The position numbers and the translations under genes were made by a program. Under the pieces are notes generated by a model. The model did not search any database. It worked only from the letters and a program-made list of their open reading frames with translations, and had not been told where the DNA came from. Positions 6,818 through 16,000 of a DNA stretch of 43,966 nucleotides are shown here, piece by piece. The stretch lies in assembly GCA_012729655.1 (NCBI GenBank), contig JAAYCS010000063.1:1-43966 (forward strand). The letters run 5' to 3'. The DNA is from Desulfovibrionales bacterium. Lineage in GTDB: Bacteria > Desulfobacterota > Desulfovibrionia > Desulfovibrionales > Desulfomicrobiaceae. The first letter of the stretch is position 1. Each line of letters starts with the position of its first letter.

Positions 6818-9351
6818 TGGGCATACGGGATTGGAAGCTGGCCTTGCTCTTATGCCGGCGGGAACTCCGCAGCGGATTGCGGGGCTTTGGCGTCTTTTTG
6901 GGCTGCCTTTTTCTGGGCGTTCTGGCCATCAGTGCCGTGGGTTCTCTGGGGCGAGCCCTGGAGGCAGGCCTGGCCGCCGATGCCAAGGCCATTCTTGGAG
7001 GAGACGTCAGCATCGCCTTGACTTCGCGGGATCTGACCGATGCCGAGGCGGAATATCTGCAACCGCTGGGCACTTTGGGGCAGACACTTTCCACCAGAAC
7101 CATGGGCCGGGGAGGGAATGGCACCAATGGCCACCCAAAGTCCGTGCTGGTGGAGCTGAAGGGGGTGGATCGGCTCTATCCCATGTACGGAACCATAGAG
7201 CTGGAGGGTGGTGGCGATGTGCAGGACCTCCTCCCGGTCGCTGACGGCCTGCCTGGAGCCGTGGCAGATCCCGACCTGCTGGCCCGGTTGGGAATTCAGG
7301 TCGGTGACGAGCTCGCCGTCGGAGATACGCGCATTCAATTGCGAGGGGTTATCCAGCGCGAACCTGATCGGGTCATGGAGTTTTTCAGCCTCGGCCCCAG
7401 GCTGATGATCAGCGCAGAGGCCTTCCGCCATACCGGCCTGATGCAGCCGGGCAGCCTTTTCCGGGTGGAGTACCTGCTGCGTCTGCCTGACAACAGCGCT
7501 CCCCGGGTGGCTGAATCCATCCGGAGCGCCTTTCCCGAGGCAGGCTGGCGGGTCAGGGATTACGCCCATGCTGCTCCGCGCGTGCGCACTGTGCTCGAAA
7601 GGCTCAGCGTTGACCTGACCCTGGTCGGTTTGGGCGCGCTGCTGGTGGGCGGGCTGGGCATCGCCGGAGGGGTACGCGGCTATTTGGGCGGCAGGTTGAC
7701 GCACATGGCTGCCATGAAGTGCATGGGGGGATCGGGTCGGGTCCTGTTTGCCTCCTATCTCCTCCAGGTCATGGTTCTCGGGTTCCTGGGGGCCTGCGCC
7801 GGGATAATCGGGGGGAGCCTGGTGCCGTGGGTCGGGGCCCGTTTTTTCGACGACATTCTGCCCATCCAGGTCCGCAGTGGTATTTATTTCGGTCCACTTC
7901 TGCAGGCCGCCCTTTTCGGACTGGTCACCACCATGGCTTTTTCCATGCCCCCGCTCTTCCGAGCGGTCATGGTCAGACCTTCGGGCATTTTTCGCGGATA
8001 TGTTTCTGCCGATCTCGAACGGATGCCCAGGGCCGCCGCCCTGCCCACCGCCGCGGCCTTCATCCTGCTGGGGGCAATGGTTTTCTGGTTCGCGGACAAC
8101 CCCAGGCTTTCAACATGGTTCATTGGGGGAACACTTCTGGCGTATGTCCTGTTCAAGGGGATGGCCAAGGCAATCCGCTGGCTGGCGGGCAGGGCCCCGC
8201 AGCTGCCCTGGCCGAGCTGGCGCATCGGCGTGGCCAACATCCACCGCCCTGGCTCGCCCGGCGTCAGTCTCGTCTTTGCCCTGGGTTTCGGGCTGACAGC
8301 CCTGGTGGGCGTGGTCATGGTCAACGCCAGTCTTTCCAGAACGATCTCGGCGGAACTATCCCAGGAGGCCCCAACCTTTTTTTTCATGGATGTCCGGCCC
8401 GATCAGGTTGAGAATTTCCGCTCTCTGGTTCTGAGTACCCCTGGCGTATCCCGCCTGGATCTGCGGCCCATGGTCCGGGGACGCATCGTACGCATCGGAC
8501 AGACCCCGGTGGAAAACGCCACGGTCAGCGAGGACGTGGCCTGGGCCGTGCGCGGGGACAGGGGACTGTCGTACAGCGAGGATTTTCCTGCCGGCAGCAC
8601 CCTGCTGCGGGGCACATGGTGGGAGAAGGGCTATTCCGGCCCGCCGCTCATTTCCCTGACCTCGGATCTGGCCAAGGGATTCGGGGTCGATCTGGGGGAT
8701 ACGTTGACCGTCAACATCCTGGGCCGCAATCTGACCGGGACCATCGCCAGTATCCGGGAGGTGAACTGGCAGACCCTGGCCATGCAGTTCGCCATCATCT
8801 TCTCCCCCGGGGCACTGGACAACGCCCCACAGTCCTGGCTCGGTGCCGCCTACGGCACGGACCGCCAAGAGACTCTTTTCGCCCGCGCCACCGAGGCCTT
8901 TCCCGAGGTGGCCGTGGTCACCATCCGCGAGGTGCTCGACAGCGCGGCCCGGCTCATGTCGCGGACAGTGCGGATCTTTCAGGTCATGGCCGGTGTGGCG
9001 CTGCTCGTCGGCTTTCTGGTCCTGGCCGGGGCGTTTTCGGCGGATCAGCACCGCCGCATCTACGACAGCGTCATCTACAAGGTTTGCGGGGCAACCCGCC
9101 GGGATATCCTGGCCATCCTTGTTGCCGAATTCTCCCTGGCCGGTCTGTTCACTGGCATGGGCAGCCTGGCGCTGGGCACCCTTACCGCATGGGGGGTGGT
9201 GCAGGGGCTCCTGCGCATGCGTTTTACTCCGGACTTCGGTGTCGGCGCGCTGACCGTGCTCGCGGGTGTATCCTTGTCCCTGGTCATGGGGCTGCTGGGA
9301 ACCTGGCGGGTGCTGGGCCGCAAAGCCGCCCCATTCTTGCGCAACGAATAG
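6817..9351 (+). CDS. ybbP: FtsX-family ABC transporter permease, YbbP-type
   Basis: An 844-residue membrane protein. It has one N-terminal helix (GVFLGCLFLGVLAISAVGSL), a large periplasmic MacB-PCD-like domain (about 50-250), a helix group near 265-380 with the first FtsX domain, a middle pair of helices, a second periplasmic part (about 510-700), and a final FtsX domain containing VMAGVALLVGFLVLAGAF. The duplicated FtsX arrangement and the length are those of YbbP. A GGAGG site lies 4 nt before the ATG at 6817 and only 1 nt before the ATG at 6814, so I prefer 6817. The stop of the ATPase overlaps this start (TGATG), so the two are translationally coupled. It acts with the ATPase; the cargo is unknown. 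Confidence 0.9.
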   Translation: MGIRDWKLALLLCRRELRSGLRGFGVFLGCLFLGVLAISAVGSLGRALEAGLAADAKAILGGDVSIALTSRDLTDAEAEYLQPLGTLGQTLSTRTMGRGGNGTNGHPKSVLVELKGVDRLYPMYGTIELEGGGDVQDLLPVADGLPGAVADPDLLARLGIQVGDELAVGDTRIQLRGVIQREPDRVMEFFSLGPRLMISAEAFRHTGLMQPGSLFRVEYLLRLPDNSAPRVAESIRSAFPEAGWRVRDYAHAAPRVRTVLERLSVDLTLVGLGALLVGGLGIAGGVRGYLGGRLTHMAAMKCMGGSGRVLFASYLLQVMVLGFLGACAGIIGGSLVPWVGARFFDDILPIQVRSGIYFGPLLQAALFGLVTTMAFSMPPLFRAVMVRPSGIFRGYVSADLERMPRAAALPTAAAFILLGAMVFWFADNPRLSTWFIGGTLLAYVLFKGMAKAIRWLAGRAPQLPWPSWRIGVANIHRPGSPGVSLVFALGFGLTALVGVVMVNASLSRTISAELSQEAPTFFFMDVRPDQVENFRSLVLSTPGVSRLDLRPMVRGRIVRIGQTPVENATVSEDVAWAVRGDRGLSYSEDFPAGSTLLRGTWWEKGYSGPPLISLTSDLAKGFGVDLGDTLTVNILGRNLTGTIASIREVNWQTLAMQFAIIFSPGALDNAPQSWLGAAYGTDRQETLFARATEAFPEVAVVTIREVLDSAARLMSRTVRIFQVMAGVALLVGFLVLAGAFSADQHRRIYDSVIYKVCGATRRDILAILVAEFSLAGLFTGMGSLALGTLTAWGVVQGLLRMRFTPDFGVGALTVLAGVSLSLVMGLLGTWRVLGRKAAPFLRNE

Positions 9352-9439
9352 CCTTTTTCAAAAACAGGGAACTTGCCGGTGAATGGCGAGGGGCCGTGGA
9401 ACGGCTCCGCAGAGTCTGCCCTGACGGAGTGGGCCATGT

Positions 9440-10657
9440 TCATGTTTTTCTGGCCAGTCCGAAAACTGTGAGGACGAGCCCTCCCAGGAGCAGGATTCCG
9501 GCAGTCAGAAAGGATGCTGCGAACGTTCCGGTACTGGTCTGCAGCATTTGGGATATCCGGCTCAAGGCGAAGCCACCCACACCCCAGGCGGTGAACAGCA
9601 GTCCGTAGTTGGTGCCGAAACTCCTCAATCCCCACAGATCCTTGGTGAAAGATGGGAAAAGGGACAGGTTGGTGCCGTAGTTGAATCCGATGCCTGTTGC
9701 CAAAAGAACGAGAAGCAAGGCGCTGACATCGGCCCCGATCAGGCTCATGCCCAGGAACATGAGCAGGGCCTGGCACCCGAGCATGATGGCCAAGGTGGCC
9801 TTGCGGCCGATCCGGTCGGAGATGAGACCGGCTACAATCCGGCCTCCAGCGTTGCCCACGGCCATGCACGCCACTACCACGAAGGCGTATTCACCCATAC
9901 TTTTCTTGGCCATCTCGGCTACCGATCCGATGACCATGAGTCCGGCCCCGGCGGCGATGAAATAGGTGATCCACAGCACCCAGAAACGGCCCTGGATCAG
10001 GATGGAGCCTGAAGGGCCAGGGAGAGGGGCCTTTGTGGCCGATGATGCGGCCGGGTTGGCGGGGATGTATCCGGCAGGCGGATTGACCAGCAGGATGGCC
10101 AGTCCCCCGACAACAATGATAAAGGCCATGCCCAGAAATTTCATCGCTCCGGCCAAACCCCAGCCTGCAATGAGCCAGGTGGCCAGGGGCGCGATATACA
10201 CCGGAGCAAGTCCGAATCCGGCCACCACAATTCCGGCCACAAGCCCTGTTTTTGAGGCGGGGAACCATTTCAGGGCCGGAGGCGTGGCCGCGGCGTAGCC
10301 AAAGCCCATGCCCATTCCTGCCAGCACGCCGAATCCAAGCAGCCAGCTGAAATATGCGGTGCTCAAGGACGCCCAAACCATGCCTGAACCGACGAGCACC
10401 CCTCCGATCATGGCTGTCAGGCGCGGACCAAATCTGTCCTGGACCTTGCCGGCCAGGATCATGGAAAATGAAAAGACAAGACAGCACAAGGCGTAGGGGT
10501 CATTGGCCGCAGAAGGATCCCAGGTGAAAGGCCCCCCTGCCCCGATGGAGGAGGTGATTTCCCCTTTGAAGATGCTCCAGGCATAGAGAACACCCAGGGC
10601 AAGGTTGATGCCCAGACCGGCGAAAGTCACTCTCCACCCCTTGTTTGTCGATGTCAT
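9440..10657 (-). CDS. Major facilitator permease, OFA (oxalate/formate antiporter) family
   Basis: A 405-aa inner-membrane carrier with about 12 hydrophobic helices. The N-terminus WRVTFAGLGINLALGVLYAWS, the loop DRFGPRLTAMIGG after helix 2/3 and the matching second-half loop SDRIGRKATLAIM are characteristic of the OFA branch, which exchanges small carboxylates such as oxalate, formate or lactate. In sulfate reducers such carriers may import lactate or pyruvate; substrate choice here is inference. The frame is open 70 codons farther upstream, but the ATG at 10657 has a near-perfect AAAGGAGAT site 5 nt upstream. The gene is convergent with ybbP (88 bp between stops, no clear terminator). Confidence 0.88.
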   Translation of the reverse strand: MTSTNKGWRVTFAGLGINLALGVLYAWSIFKGEITSSIGAGGPFTWDPSAANDPYALCCLVFSFSMILAGKVQDRFGPRLTAMIGGVLVGSGMVWASLSTAYFSWLLGFGVLAGMGMGFGYAAATPPALKWFPASKTGLVAGIVVAGFGLAPVYIAPLATWLIAGWGLAGAMKFLGMAFIIVVGGLAILLVNPPAGYIPANPAASSATKAPLPGPSGSILIQGRFWVLWITYFIAAGAGLMVIGSVAEMAKKSMGEYAFVVVACMAVGNAGGRIVAGLISDRIGRKATLAIMLGCQALLMFLGMSLIGADVSALLLVLLATGIGFNYGTNLSLFPSFTKDLWGLRSFGTNYGLLFTAWGVGGFALSRISQMLQTSTGTFAASFLTAGILLLGGLVLTVFGLARKT

Positions 10658-11157
10658 GTTGATCTCCTTTGGAATCTCGGAGTGCTGTTGGAAATTTGTT
10701 CCTGCCTTGATCTCCGTCAAATTCTTCTGCTCTGCAGTCTGGCGGGCTGGCCCTTCACCCGGCGACGATGCACCTGCCTGCAAGGTGCAGTGCATGGTCA
10801 GCCGCCGCGTGGCGCATTTCTTCCGGTGCGTCGATTGTGCGTTGCTCAGCGTCAAGGGCATGGGCAAAAAAGAGCGGGTTGCGCGGCCTGGACTTACTTG
10901 CAGATGGATACACCAGAAGCAGGTGATGAATCCAGGAGCCCTGCGACAAGCGGCTTTCGTACATTGGCAAACGGTGAAAGGTCGTTTTCAGTCCGCCAAT
11001 GTCCTTTGCGTTTGAAATGAGGTTCACACTGGGCCTGTCTCTGAGCGACACTCTCTCGGTCACCTCTGGCGATTGTGCGGATTCTGGAGCAGGCTTGCAC
11101 TCCCTGCAGCTCGTGCGTATGCCCTCGTACCGGCGTGCAGGATGTTTCAGGAGGTTG
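10658..11157. other. 500-bp divergent intergenic region
   Basis: Separates the minus-strand permease from the plus-strand APS-reductase-like gene and must hold promoters for both. I find no promoter good enough to place. The open frames on both strands lack ribosome binding sites and recognisable domains. Confidence 0.4.
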
Positions 11158-11838
11158 ATGCAGGGTGGTATGCGGATGACTCTCGCGGACAAAGTCAGTC
11201 TGGCCATGAACCGGATGGCCGAGGTGCTGACACGCTTTGGCCCGGCAGTGGCTGTAGGATGGACCGGGGGCAAGGACTCCACCACGGTGCTCGCCCTGTG
11301 GCGGAATGTCTTGCGCCGGCAGGACCCGGGGCGGTCTGTTCAGGCCATCAATCTCGATACGGGCTGCAAGTTTCCAGAGGTGCTGGATTTTCGCGACCGT
11401 TTAGCCCGTGAATGGGATATTGCGCTGCATATCGTTCATCCCAGGCAGGATCTGGCCCACTACCCCCTGGCCGTGGACCCGCTGCAATGCTGCCGGGACT
11501 TGAAGATAGCCCCTCTCAATGAAGCCATCGTGAACCTGGGAACCACCGCGCTTCTGACCGGGGTGCGCGCCGATGAAAACCCTGATCGGGCCAAGCGTCC
11601 GTGGCTGGAGGATCATGGAGGGCATCTCAGGGCGGCACCTCTTCTGGAATGGACGGAGCTGGACATCTGGACGTTCCTGGTGCGCGAAAACATCCCATGG
11701 TGTGTGCTCTACGACCGGGGCTACCGCTCCCTGGGCTGCATCCCCTGCACCAGTCGATCGGGTCACGGCGAACGCTCTGGGCGGGATGGGCGGAAGGAGG
11801 TGCAGATGGATCACCTGCACAGCCTGGGATATTTTTGA
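11158..11838 (+). CDS. PAPS/APS reductase-family protein with APS-reductase-type iron-sulfur cysteines
   Basis: A 226-aa member of the adenine nucleotide alpha-hydrolase fold (PAPS_reduct). The PP-loop reads GWTGGKDST (34-42), followed by INLDTGCKFPE. A Cys pair at 111-112 (QCCRDLK) and CIPC at 194-197 reproduce the CC...CxxC ligand pattern of the [4Fe-4S] cluster of assimilatory APS reductases. The C-terminal ECGLH motif, which carries the catalytic Cys of sulfonucleotide reductases, is absent; the tail (ERSGRDGRKE...LGYF) resembles that of the ATP-sulfurylase subunit CysD instead. It may therefore bind APS or ATP and an Fe-S cluster but not reduce by the usual thiol chemistry. The start is uncertain: AGGAGG is only 3 nt from the ATG at 11158, and in-frame ATGs follow at 11170 and 11176. 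Confidence 0.75.
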   Translation: MQGGMRMTLADKVSLAMNRMAEVLTRFGPAVAVGWTGGKDSTTVLALWRNVLRRQDPGRSVQAINLDTGCKFPEVLDFRDRLAREWDIALHIVHPRQDLAHYPLAVDPLQCCRDLKIAPLNEAIVNLGTTALLTGVRADENPDRAKRPWLEDHGGHLRAAPLLEWTELDIWTFLVRENIPWCVLYDRGYRSLGCIPCTSRSGHGERSGRDGRKEVQMDHLHSLGYF

Positions 11839-11904
11839 TCGTTCCTCGTTCCCATTTTGCCTTGTCCTTGGCTTTGATGATCAAATTCAGTAGGCTTGGT
11901 AGTC

Positions 11905-13056
11905 ATGACGCAGTTCGAAACTCCAATGCGCATCCAACGCAGAAAAACCAGCATCATCTCCGTCGGAGGAGTGGGCATCGGCGGGGACAACCCCATCCGT
12001 GTCCAGTCCATGACCAACACAGATACGCGCGATGTGGACGCCACCCTGGCCCAGATTCAGGCCCTGGCTTCGGTCGGGTGTGAGATCGTGCGGCTGGCCG
12101 TGCTCGATTTGGACGCGGCCCTGGCATTGAAGCGGATCTGCACGGCCACCGCCCTGCCGATTATCGCGGACATCCATTTTGATTCCCGTCTGGCGGTGCT
12201 CGCCGTGGAGGCGGGCGTAAAAGGTCTGCGCATCAATCCCGGCAACATCGGTGGTCCGGACAAGGTGGACCGGGTGGTGAATGCGGCCCGGGCCGCCGGC
12301 GTGCCCATCCGCATTGGCGTCAACAGCGGGTCTGTGGACAAAGATCTCCTGCGCAAATACGGAGGCCCGACCCCGGAGGCCATGGTCGAGAGCGCCATGG
12401 AGCACGTGCGCCTGCTGGAGGAACGCGGCTTCCGCGACATCAAGATTTCCCTCAAGTCGTCGAGTGTCCTGAAAACCATCGCCGCCTACCGGCTCATGTC
12501 CAAGGCTGTGGAGTATCCCCTGCACATCGGTGTGACCGAGGCCGGAACGGCCATGCGCGGGGCGGTCAAGTCGTCCGTGGGGCTCGGTATCCTGCTGGCC
12601 GAGGGAATCGGCGACACCCTGCGCGTGTCCCTCACCGCCGATCCGGTGGAGGAGATGCTGGTGGCCTGGGAGATCCTGCGCGCCCTGGGCCTGCGGGTCA
12701 GAGGTCCGGAGATCGTGTCCTGTCCGACCTGCGGCCGGACCGAGATCGGACTCATGGAATTGGCTGCAGCCGTGGAGGACAGGTTGCGCGGGGTGGAGGA
12801 GGTTTTCACCGTGGCCGTCATGGGCTGCGTGGTCAACGGTCCGGGTGAGGCCCGCGAGGCGGACATCGGAGTGGCCGGCGGCCGGGATTCCGGTCTCGTC
12901 TTCCGCAGGGGCGAGGTGGTGCGCAAGGTCAAGGGCCGCAGCGAACTCTTGCCCGCCTTCATGGAGGAGCTGGAACTGTTTCTGGACGAGCGTCGCGTGA
13001 AGGCTGTTGAAAACTGCGCAGCATCTGATGGAGTGGGGAAATTTATTGTGCGTTGA
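11905..13056 (+). CDS. ispG: 4-hydroxy-3-methylbut-2-enyl diphosphate synthase (MEP pathway)
   Basis: Converts methylerythritol cyclodiphosphate to HMBPP, the penultimate MEP step, using a [4Fe-4S] cluster. The 383-aa protein has a TIM-barrel part with NPIRVQSMTNTDTRD, GCEIVRLAVLD, ADIHFD and LRINPGNIG, and a C-terminal cluster domain with cysteines in SCPTCGR and MGCVVNGPGEA. The length fits the short bacterial form without the extra plant-type domain. TTG at 11896 is an alternative start, but the ATG at 11905 is more likely; its ribosome binding site is weak. dxs and ispA lie 6-8 kb downstream on the same strand. Confidence 0.96.
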   Translation: MTQFETPMRIQRRKTSIISVGGVGIGGDNPIRVQSMTNTDTRDVDATLAQIQALASVGCEIVRLAVLDLDAALALKRICTATALPIIADIHFDSRLAVLAVEAGVKGLRINPGNIGGPDKVDRVVNAARAAGVPIRIGVNSGSVDKDLLRKYGGPTPEAMVESAMEHVRLLEERGFRDIKISLKSSSVLKTIAAYRLMSKAVEYPLHIGVTEAGTAMRGAVKSSVGLGILLAEGIGDTLRVSLTADPVEEMLVAWEILRALGLRVRGPEIVSCPTCGRTEIGLMELAAAVEDRLRGVEEVFTVAVMGCVVNGPGEAREADIGVAGGRDSGLVFRRGEVVRKVKGRSELLPAFMEELELFLDERRVKAVENCAASDGVGKFIVR

Positions 13057-13068
13057 ACAGGAGTGTCC

Positions 13069-14148
13069 GTGGCGAAAGATTTTCAAGACCGCGCCGTGGG
13101 GGCGATCATGGGGGCCTTCATCGGGGAGGCCCTGGGCGTGGGACCCCACTGGTACTATGACCTGGATGCCCTGCGCCGCGACTATGGGGATTGGATCACA
13201 GGCTACACTGCGCCCAGGCCCGGTCGCTATCACGAGGGATTGCGGGCAGGGCAACAGTCCCAGCCAGGTTTCATTCTTGAGCTGACCCTCTGGTCGCTGT
13301 TGGAACGCGGGGGGTATGATGAGCAGGATTTCTGCCAGCGCATGGACGAAGAGCTTTTTCCCCTGCTGGACGGGACGCCTTTCTGCGGACCCGGGAACTA
13401 CACCAGCCAGTCCATTCGCGAGGCTTGGCAGCGTCGTGTGCGGCAGCGCCTGCCCTGGGGCAAGACAGCCGGGCGGGCAGACACCACCGAGGCCGTCGAG
13501 CGGACCCTGGCCATTGCCGTGCGCTACGCCCTGGAGCCTGCGAAGCTGGCCACGGCCGTGGCCGAAAACGCCGCCCTGACCCAGGCCGACGACCTCATCC
13601 TGTCCCTGACCTTGGCCTACGGAGCAGTGCTGGGGCAGCTGGTGCAGGGGCATCTGCTGGACACGAACATTTCCGGCCGGCTCATGAAGCTGGTCAAGAC
13701 GGGGGAGCTCCCCTTCCACGCCGTGACCAGCGACAACCTCCAGCCCCCGCGTCCTGGCGACCCGGACCCGCCGCGAGCCGGCCGCTTCGCCTCCCCCGAC
13801 GCACTCCTTTCGCCGGCCTACATGGCCGCGGCCGCCGGCGACCCTGACGTGCGCATCGAGCCGGCCTGGAAGGTCTCCCTGGTCTATGGCATGCCCTGCG
13901 CCATCTACCACCAGCTTCCGGCCGCCTACTATCTGGCCGCACGGTTCAAAGACGACTTTGAGTCGGCCGTTCTCCATGCCGTGAACGGAGGCGGACAGAA
14001 CCAGGCCAGGACCATGCTGACGGGGGCCTTGGCCGGCGCCCAGACAGGGCTTTCCGGCATCCCGTGGCGCTTCGTGGACGGCCTCGAACGGGGGGCCGAG
14101 CTGCTGGAACTGGCCGAAAGGCTGGCGGCGCAGGCCGCGGCCGGCTAA
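13069..14148 (+). CDS. ADP-ribosylglycohydrolase-fold protein, probably non-canonical active site
   Basis: A 359-aa protein of the ADP-ribosylglycohydrolase (DraG/ARH) family, recognised by its start, DRAVGAIMGAFIGEALG, and by the all-helical layout ending in a Gly-rich loop followed by TGALAGAQTGL. Canonical members bind two Mg ions through TDDT near residue 60 and GGDTDTN near the C-terminus. Here those places read AGQQSQPG (60-67) and GGGQNQAR (307-314), so the acidic ligands are missing. It may have another activity or be a pseudoenzyme. A GTG start at 13069 has AGGAG 5 nt upstream; GTG at 13063 overlaps that site. The stop of ispG is 12 bp upstream, so it belongs to the same transcript. 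Confidence 0.75.
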   Translation: MAKDFQDRAVGAIMGAFIGEALGVGPHWYYDLDALRRDYGDWITGYTAPRPGRYHEGLRAGQQSQPGFILELTLWSLLERGGYDEQDFCQRMDEELFPLLDGTPFCGPGNYTSQSIREAWQRRVRQRLPWGKTAGRADTTEAVERTLAIAVRYALEPAKLATAVAENAALTQADDLILSLTLAYGAVLGQLVQGHLLDTNISGRLMKLVKTGELPFHAVTSDNLQPPRPGDPDPPRAGRFASPDALLSPAYMAAAAGDPDVRIEPAWKVSLVYGMPCAIYHQLPAAYYLAARFKDDFESAVLHAVNGGGQNQARTMLTGALAGAQTGLSGIPWRFVDGLERGAELLELAERLAAQAAAG

Positions 14149-14250
14149 CCTCCCAGGCCGGTTCGTCCATGGGACCTTTTGGCGCGGCTTCCAGGTTGCA
14201 TCGTATTTTCTTAAACAAATACATTCAGTTTCATATCGAGGAGATGTCCC

Positions 14251-15993
14251 ATGCTGTTCAGCAAGTTCTACGTGCCCACCTTGAAGGAAACTCCGGCAGA
14301 GGCCGAGGTCGTCAGCCACAAGCTGCTGCTGCGTGCGGGCATGATCCGCAAGCTGACCTCCGGCATCTACACCTACATGCCGCTGGGGCTGAGGGCCATC
14401 AACAAGGTCGCGAACATCGTGCGCGAGGAGATGGACCGGGCCGGGGCCCAGGAAATCTCCATGCCCATGGTTCAGCCGGCCGACCTGTGGCAGGAGAGCG
14501 GGCGCTGGGAATTCTACGGCAAGGAGCTCCTGCGCCTGAATGACCGCCACGGTCGCGACTACTGTCTCGGACCCACGCACGAGGAAGTCGTGACCGACCT
14601 CATCCGCGGGGAGGTCCGCTCCTACCGTCAGCTGCCCATCAACCTGTACCAGATCCAGACCAAGTTCCGGGACGAGATCCGGCCGCGCTTCGGACTCATG
14701 CGTGGCCGGGAGTTCATCATGAAGGACGCCTATTCCTTCGACAAGGACGAGGAAGGGGCGAACGAAAGCTACCAGGCCATGTACGACACCTACACCCGCA
14801 TCTTTACCCGGCTGGGCCTGAAATTCCGGGCTGTCAGCGCCGACTCCGGGGCCATCGGCGGCAGCTTTTCCCACGAGTTCATGGTTCTGGCCGAGACCGG
14901 GGAGGACACCCTGGCCGTATGCACGGCCTGCTCCTATGCCGCCAATCTGGAAAAAGCCGAGATCAGGCCTGGCGCAATGTGCACCGCAACCTGCGATGCG
15001 TACGAGCGGGTGGCCACTCCGGGCAAGCACACCGTGGAAGAGGTGGCCGGATTTCTTGCCGTGCCAGCCAGTCAGATCATGAAGACGCTCCTGTTTGATG
15101 CGGACGGGAGATCCGTGGCAGTGCTCCTGCGCGGGGACCGCGAGGTGAACGACGTGAAGCTCAAGAATCTCCTGCACGCGACCAATGTGGAACTGGCCAC
15201 ACCTGAGCAGGTCACGCAGTGGACCGGTGCGCCGGTCGGCTTTGCAGGACCCGTCGGCCTGACGGTCGATGCCATCTATGCCGATTTCGAGATCGCCTCG
15301 GCCACGGATTTTGTGTGCGGGGCCAATGCGGCCGACGCGCACCTGATCCATGTCGACCCGCGCCGGGACATCACCCTGTCCACGGACGCCGCGCCCACGG
15401 GTTACGCGGACCTGCGTTCCATCACCCTGGACGACCCCTGCCCGGCCTGCGGGGCGGCCATCACCATGCCCGAGGGGATCGAAGTCGGCCATGTCTTCAA
15501 GCTCGGCACCAAGTACTCCAAGGCCATGAACGCGACCTTCCTGGATGAAACCGGCAAGGAGCAGGTCATCATCATGGGCTGCTACGGCATCGGCGTCAGC
15601 CGCGTGGTGGCCGCCTGCATCGAGCAGAACAACGACGCGGCCGGCATGATATTCCCGCCGTCCATCGCCCCCTTCGAGGTCACGATCCTGGCCATGTCCA
15701 CCAAGGACGAGAAGGTCATGGCCCAGTGCCGGGAAATCCATGACTGGCTGGAAGCTCAGGGTATCGATACCCTGTTCGACGACCGCGACGAGCGCCCCGG
15801 CGTCAAGTTCAACGAGGCGGACCTGCTGGGCTCCCCCATGCAGATCGTCATCGGCGGCAAGGGCCTGGAAAAGGGCGTGCTGGAGGTCAAGAACCGCAGG
15901 ACCGGCGAAAAGCGGGAACTACCGGTGGCCGATTGGCAAAACGCCGTTCTGGAATGGCGCAGGGAAGTGATGAAGGAGTGGGGGTTGGTGTAA
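14251..15993 (+). CDS. proS: Prolyl-tRNA synthetase, bacterial (editing-domain) type
   Basis: Charges tRNA-Pro. The 580-aa length and order of parts are those of the bacterial ProS type: class II motif 1 region ([20 protein letters not shown]), motif 2 ([25 protein letters not shown]), an inserted YbaK-like editing domain (about 230-390, which clears Ala-tRNA-Pro), motif 3 ([20 protein letters not shown]) and the C-terminal anticodon-binding domain ([18 protein letters not shown]). GAGGAG lies 7 nt before the ATG at 14251. It is separated from the previous gene by 102 bp, which may contain a promoter, and from xseA by 7 bp. Confidence 0.97.
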   Translation: MLFSKFYVPTLKETPAEAEVVSHKLLLRAGMIRKLTSGIYTYMPLGLRAINKVANIVREEMDRAGAQEISMPMVQPADLWQESGRWEFYGKELLRLNDRHGRDYCLGPTHEEVVTDLIRGEVRSYRQLPINLYQIQTKFRDEIRPRFGLMRGREFIMKDAYSFDKDEEGANESYQAMYDTYTRIFTRLGLKFRAVSADSGAIGGSFSHEFMVLAETGEDTLAVCTACSYAANLEKAEIRPGAMCTATCDAYERVATPGKHTVEEVAGFLAVPASQIMKTLLFDADGRSVAVLLRGDREVNDVKLKNLLHATNVELATPEQVTQWTGAPVGFAGPVGLTVDAIYADFEIASATDFVCGANAADAHLIHVDPRRDITLSTDAAPTGYADLRSITLDDPCPACGAAITMPEGIEVGHVFKLGTKYSKAMNATFLDETGKEQVIIMGCYGIGVSRVVAACIEQNNDAAGMIFPPSIAPFEVTILAMSTKDEKVMAQCREIHDWLEAQGIDTLFDDRDERPGVKFNEADLLGSPMQIVIGGKGLEKGVLEVKNRRTGEKRELPVADWQNAVLEWRREVMKEWGLV

Positions 15994-16000
15994 GCGTTTT

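Noticed and set aside
11887-15741. A 1284-codon open frame on the minus strand antisense to ispG, the ARH-like gene and proS
   Set aside because: It mirrors the strong third-position GC bias of the three well-identified plus-strand genes, contains no known domain and is of low-complexity His/Gly/Asp-rich composition.
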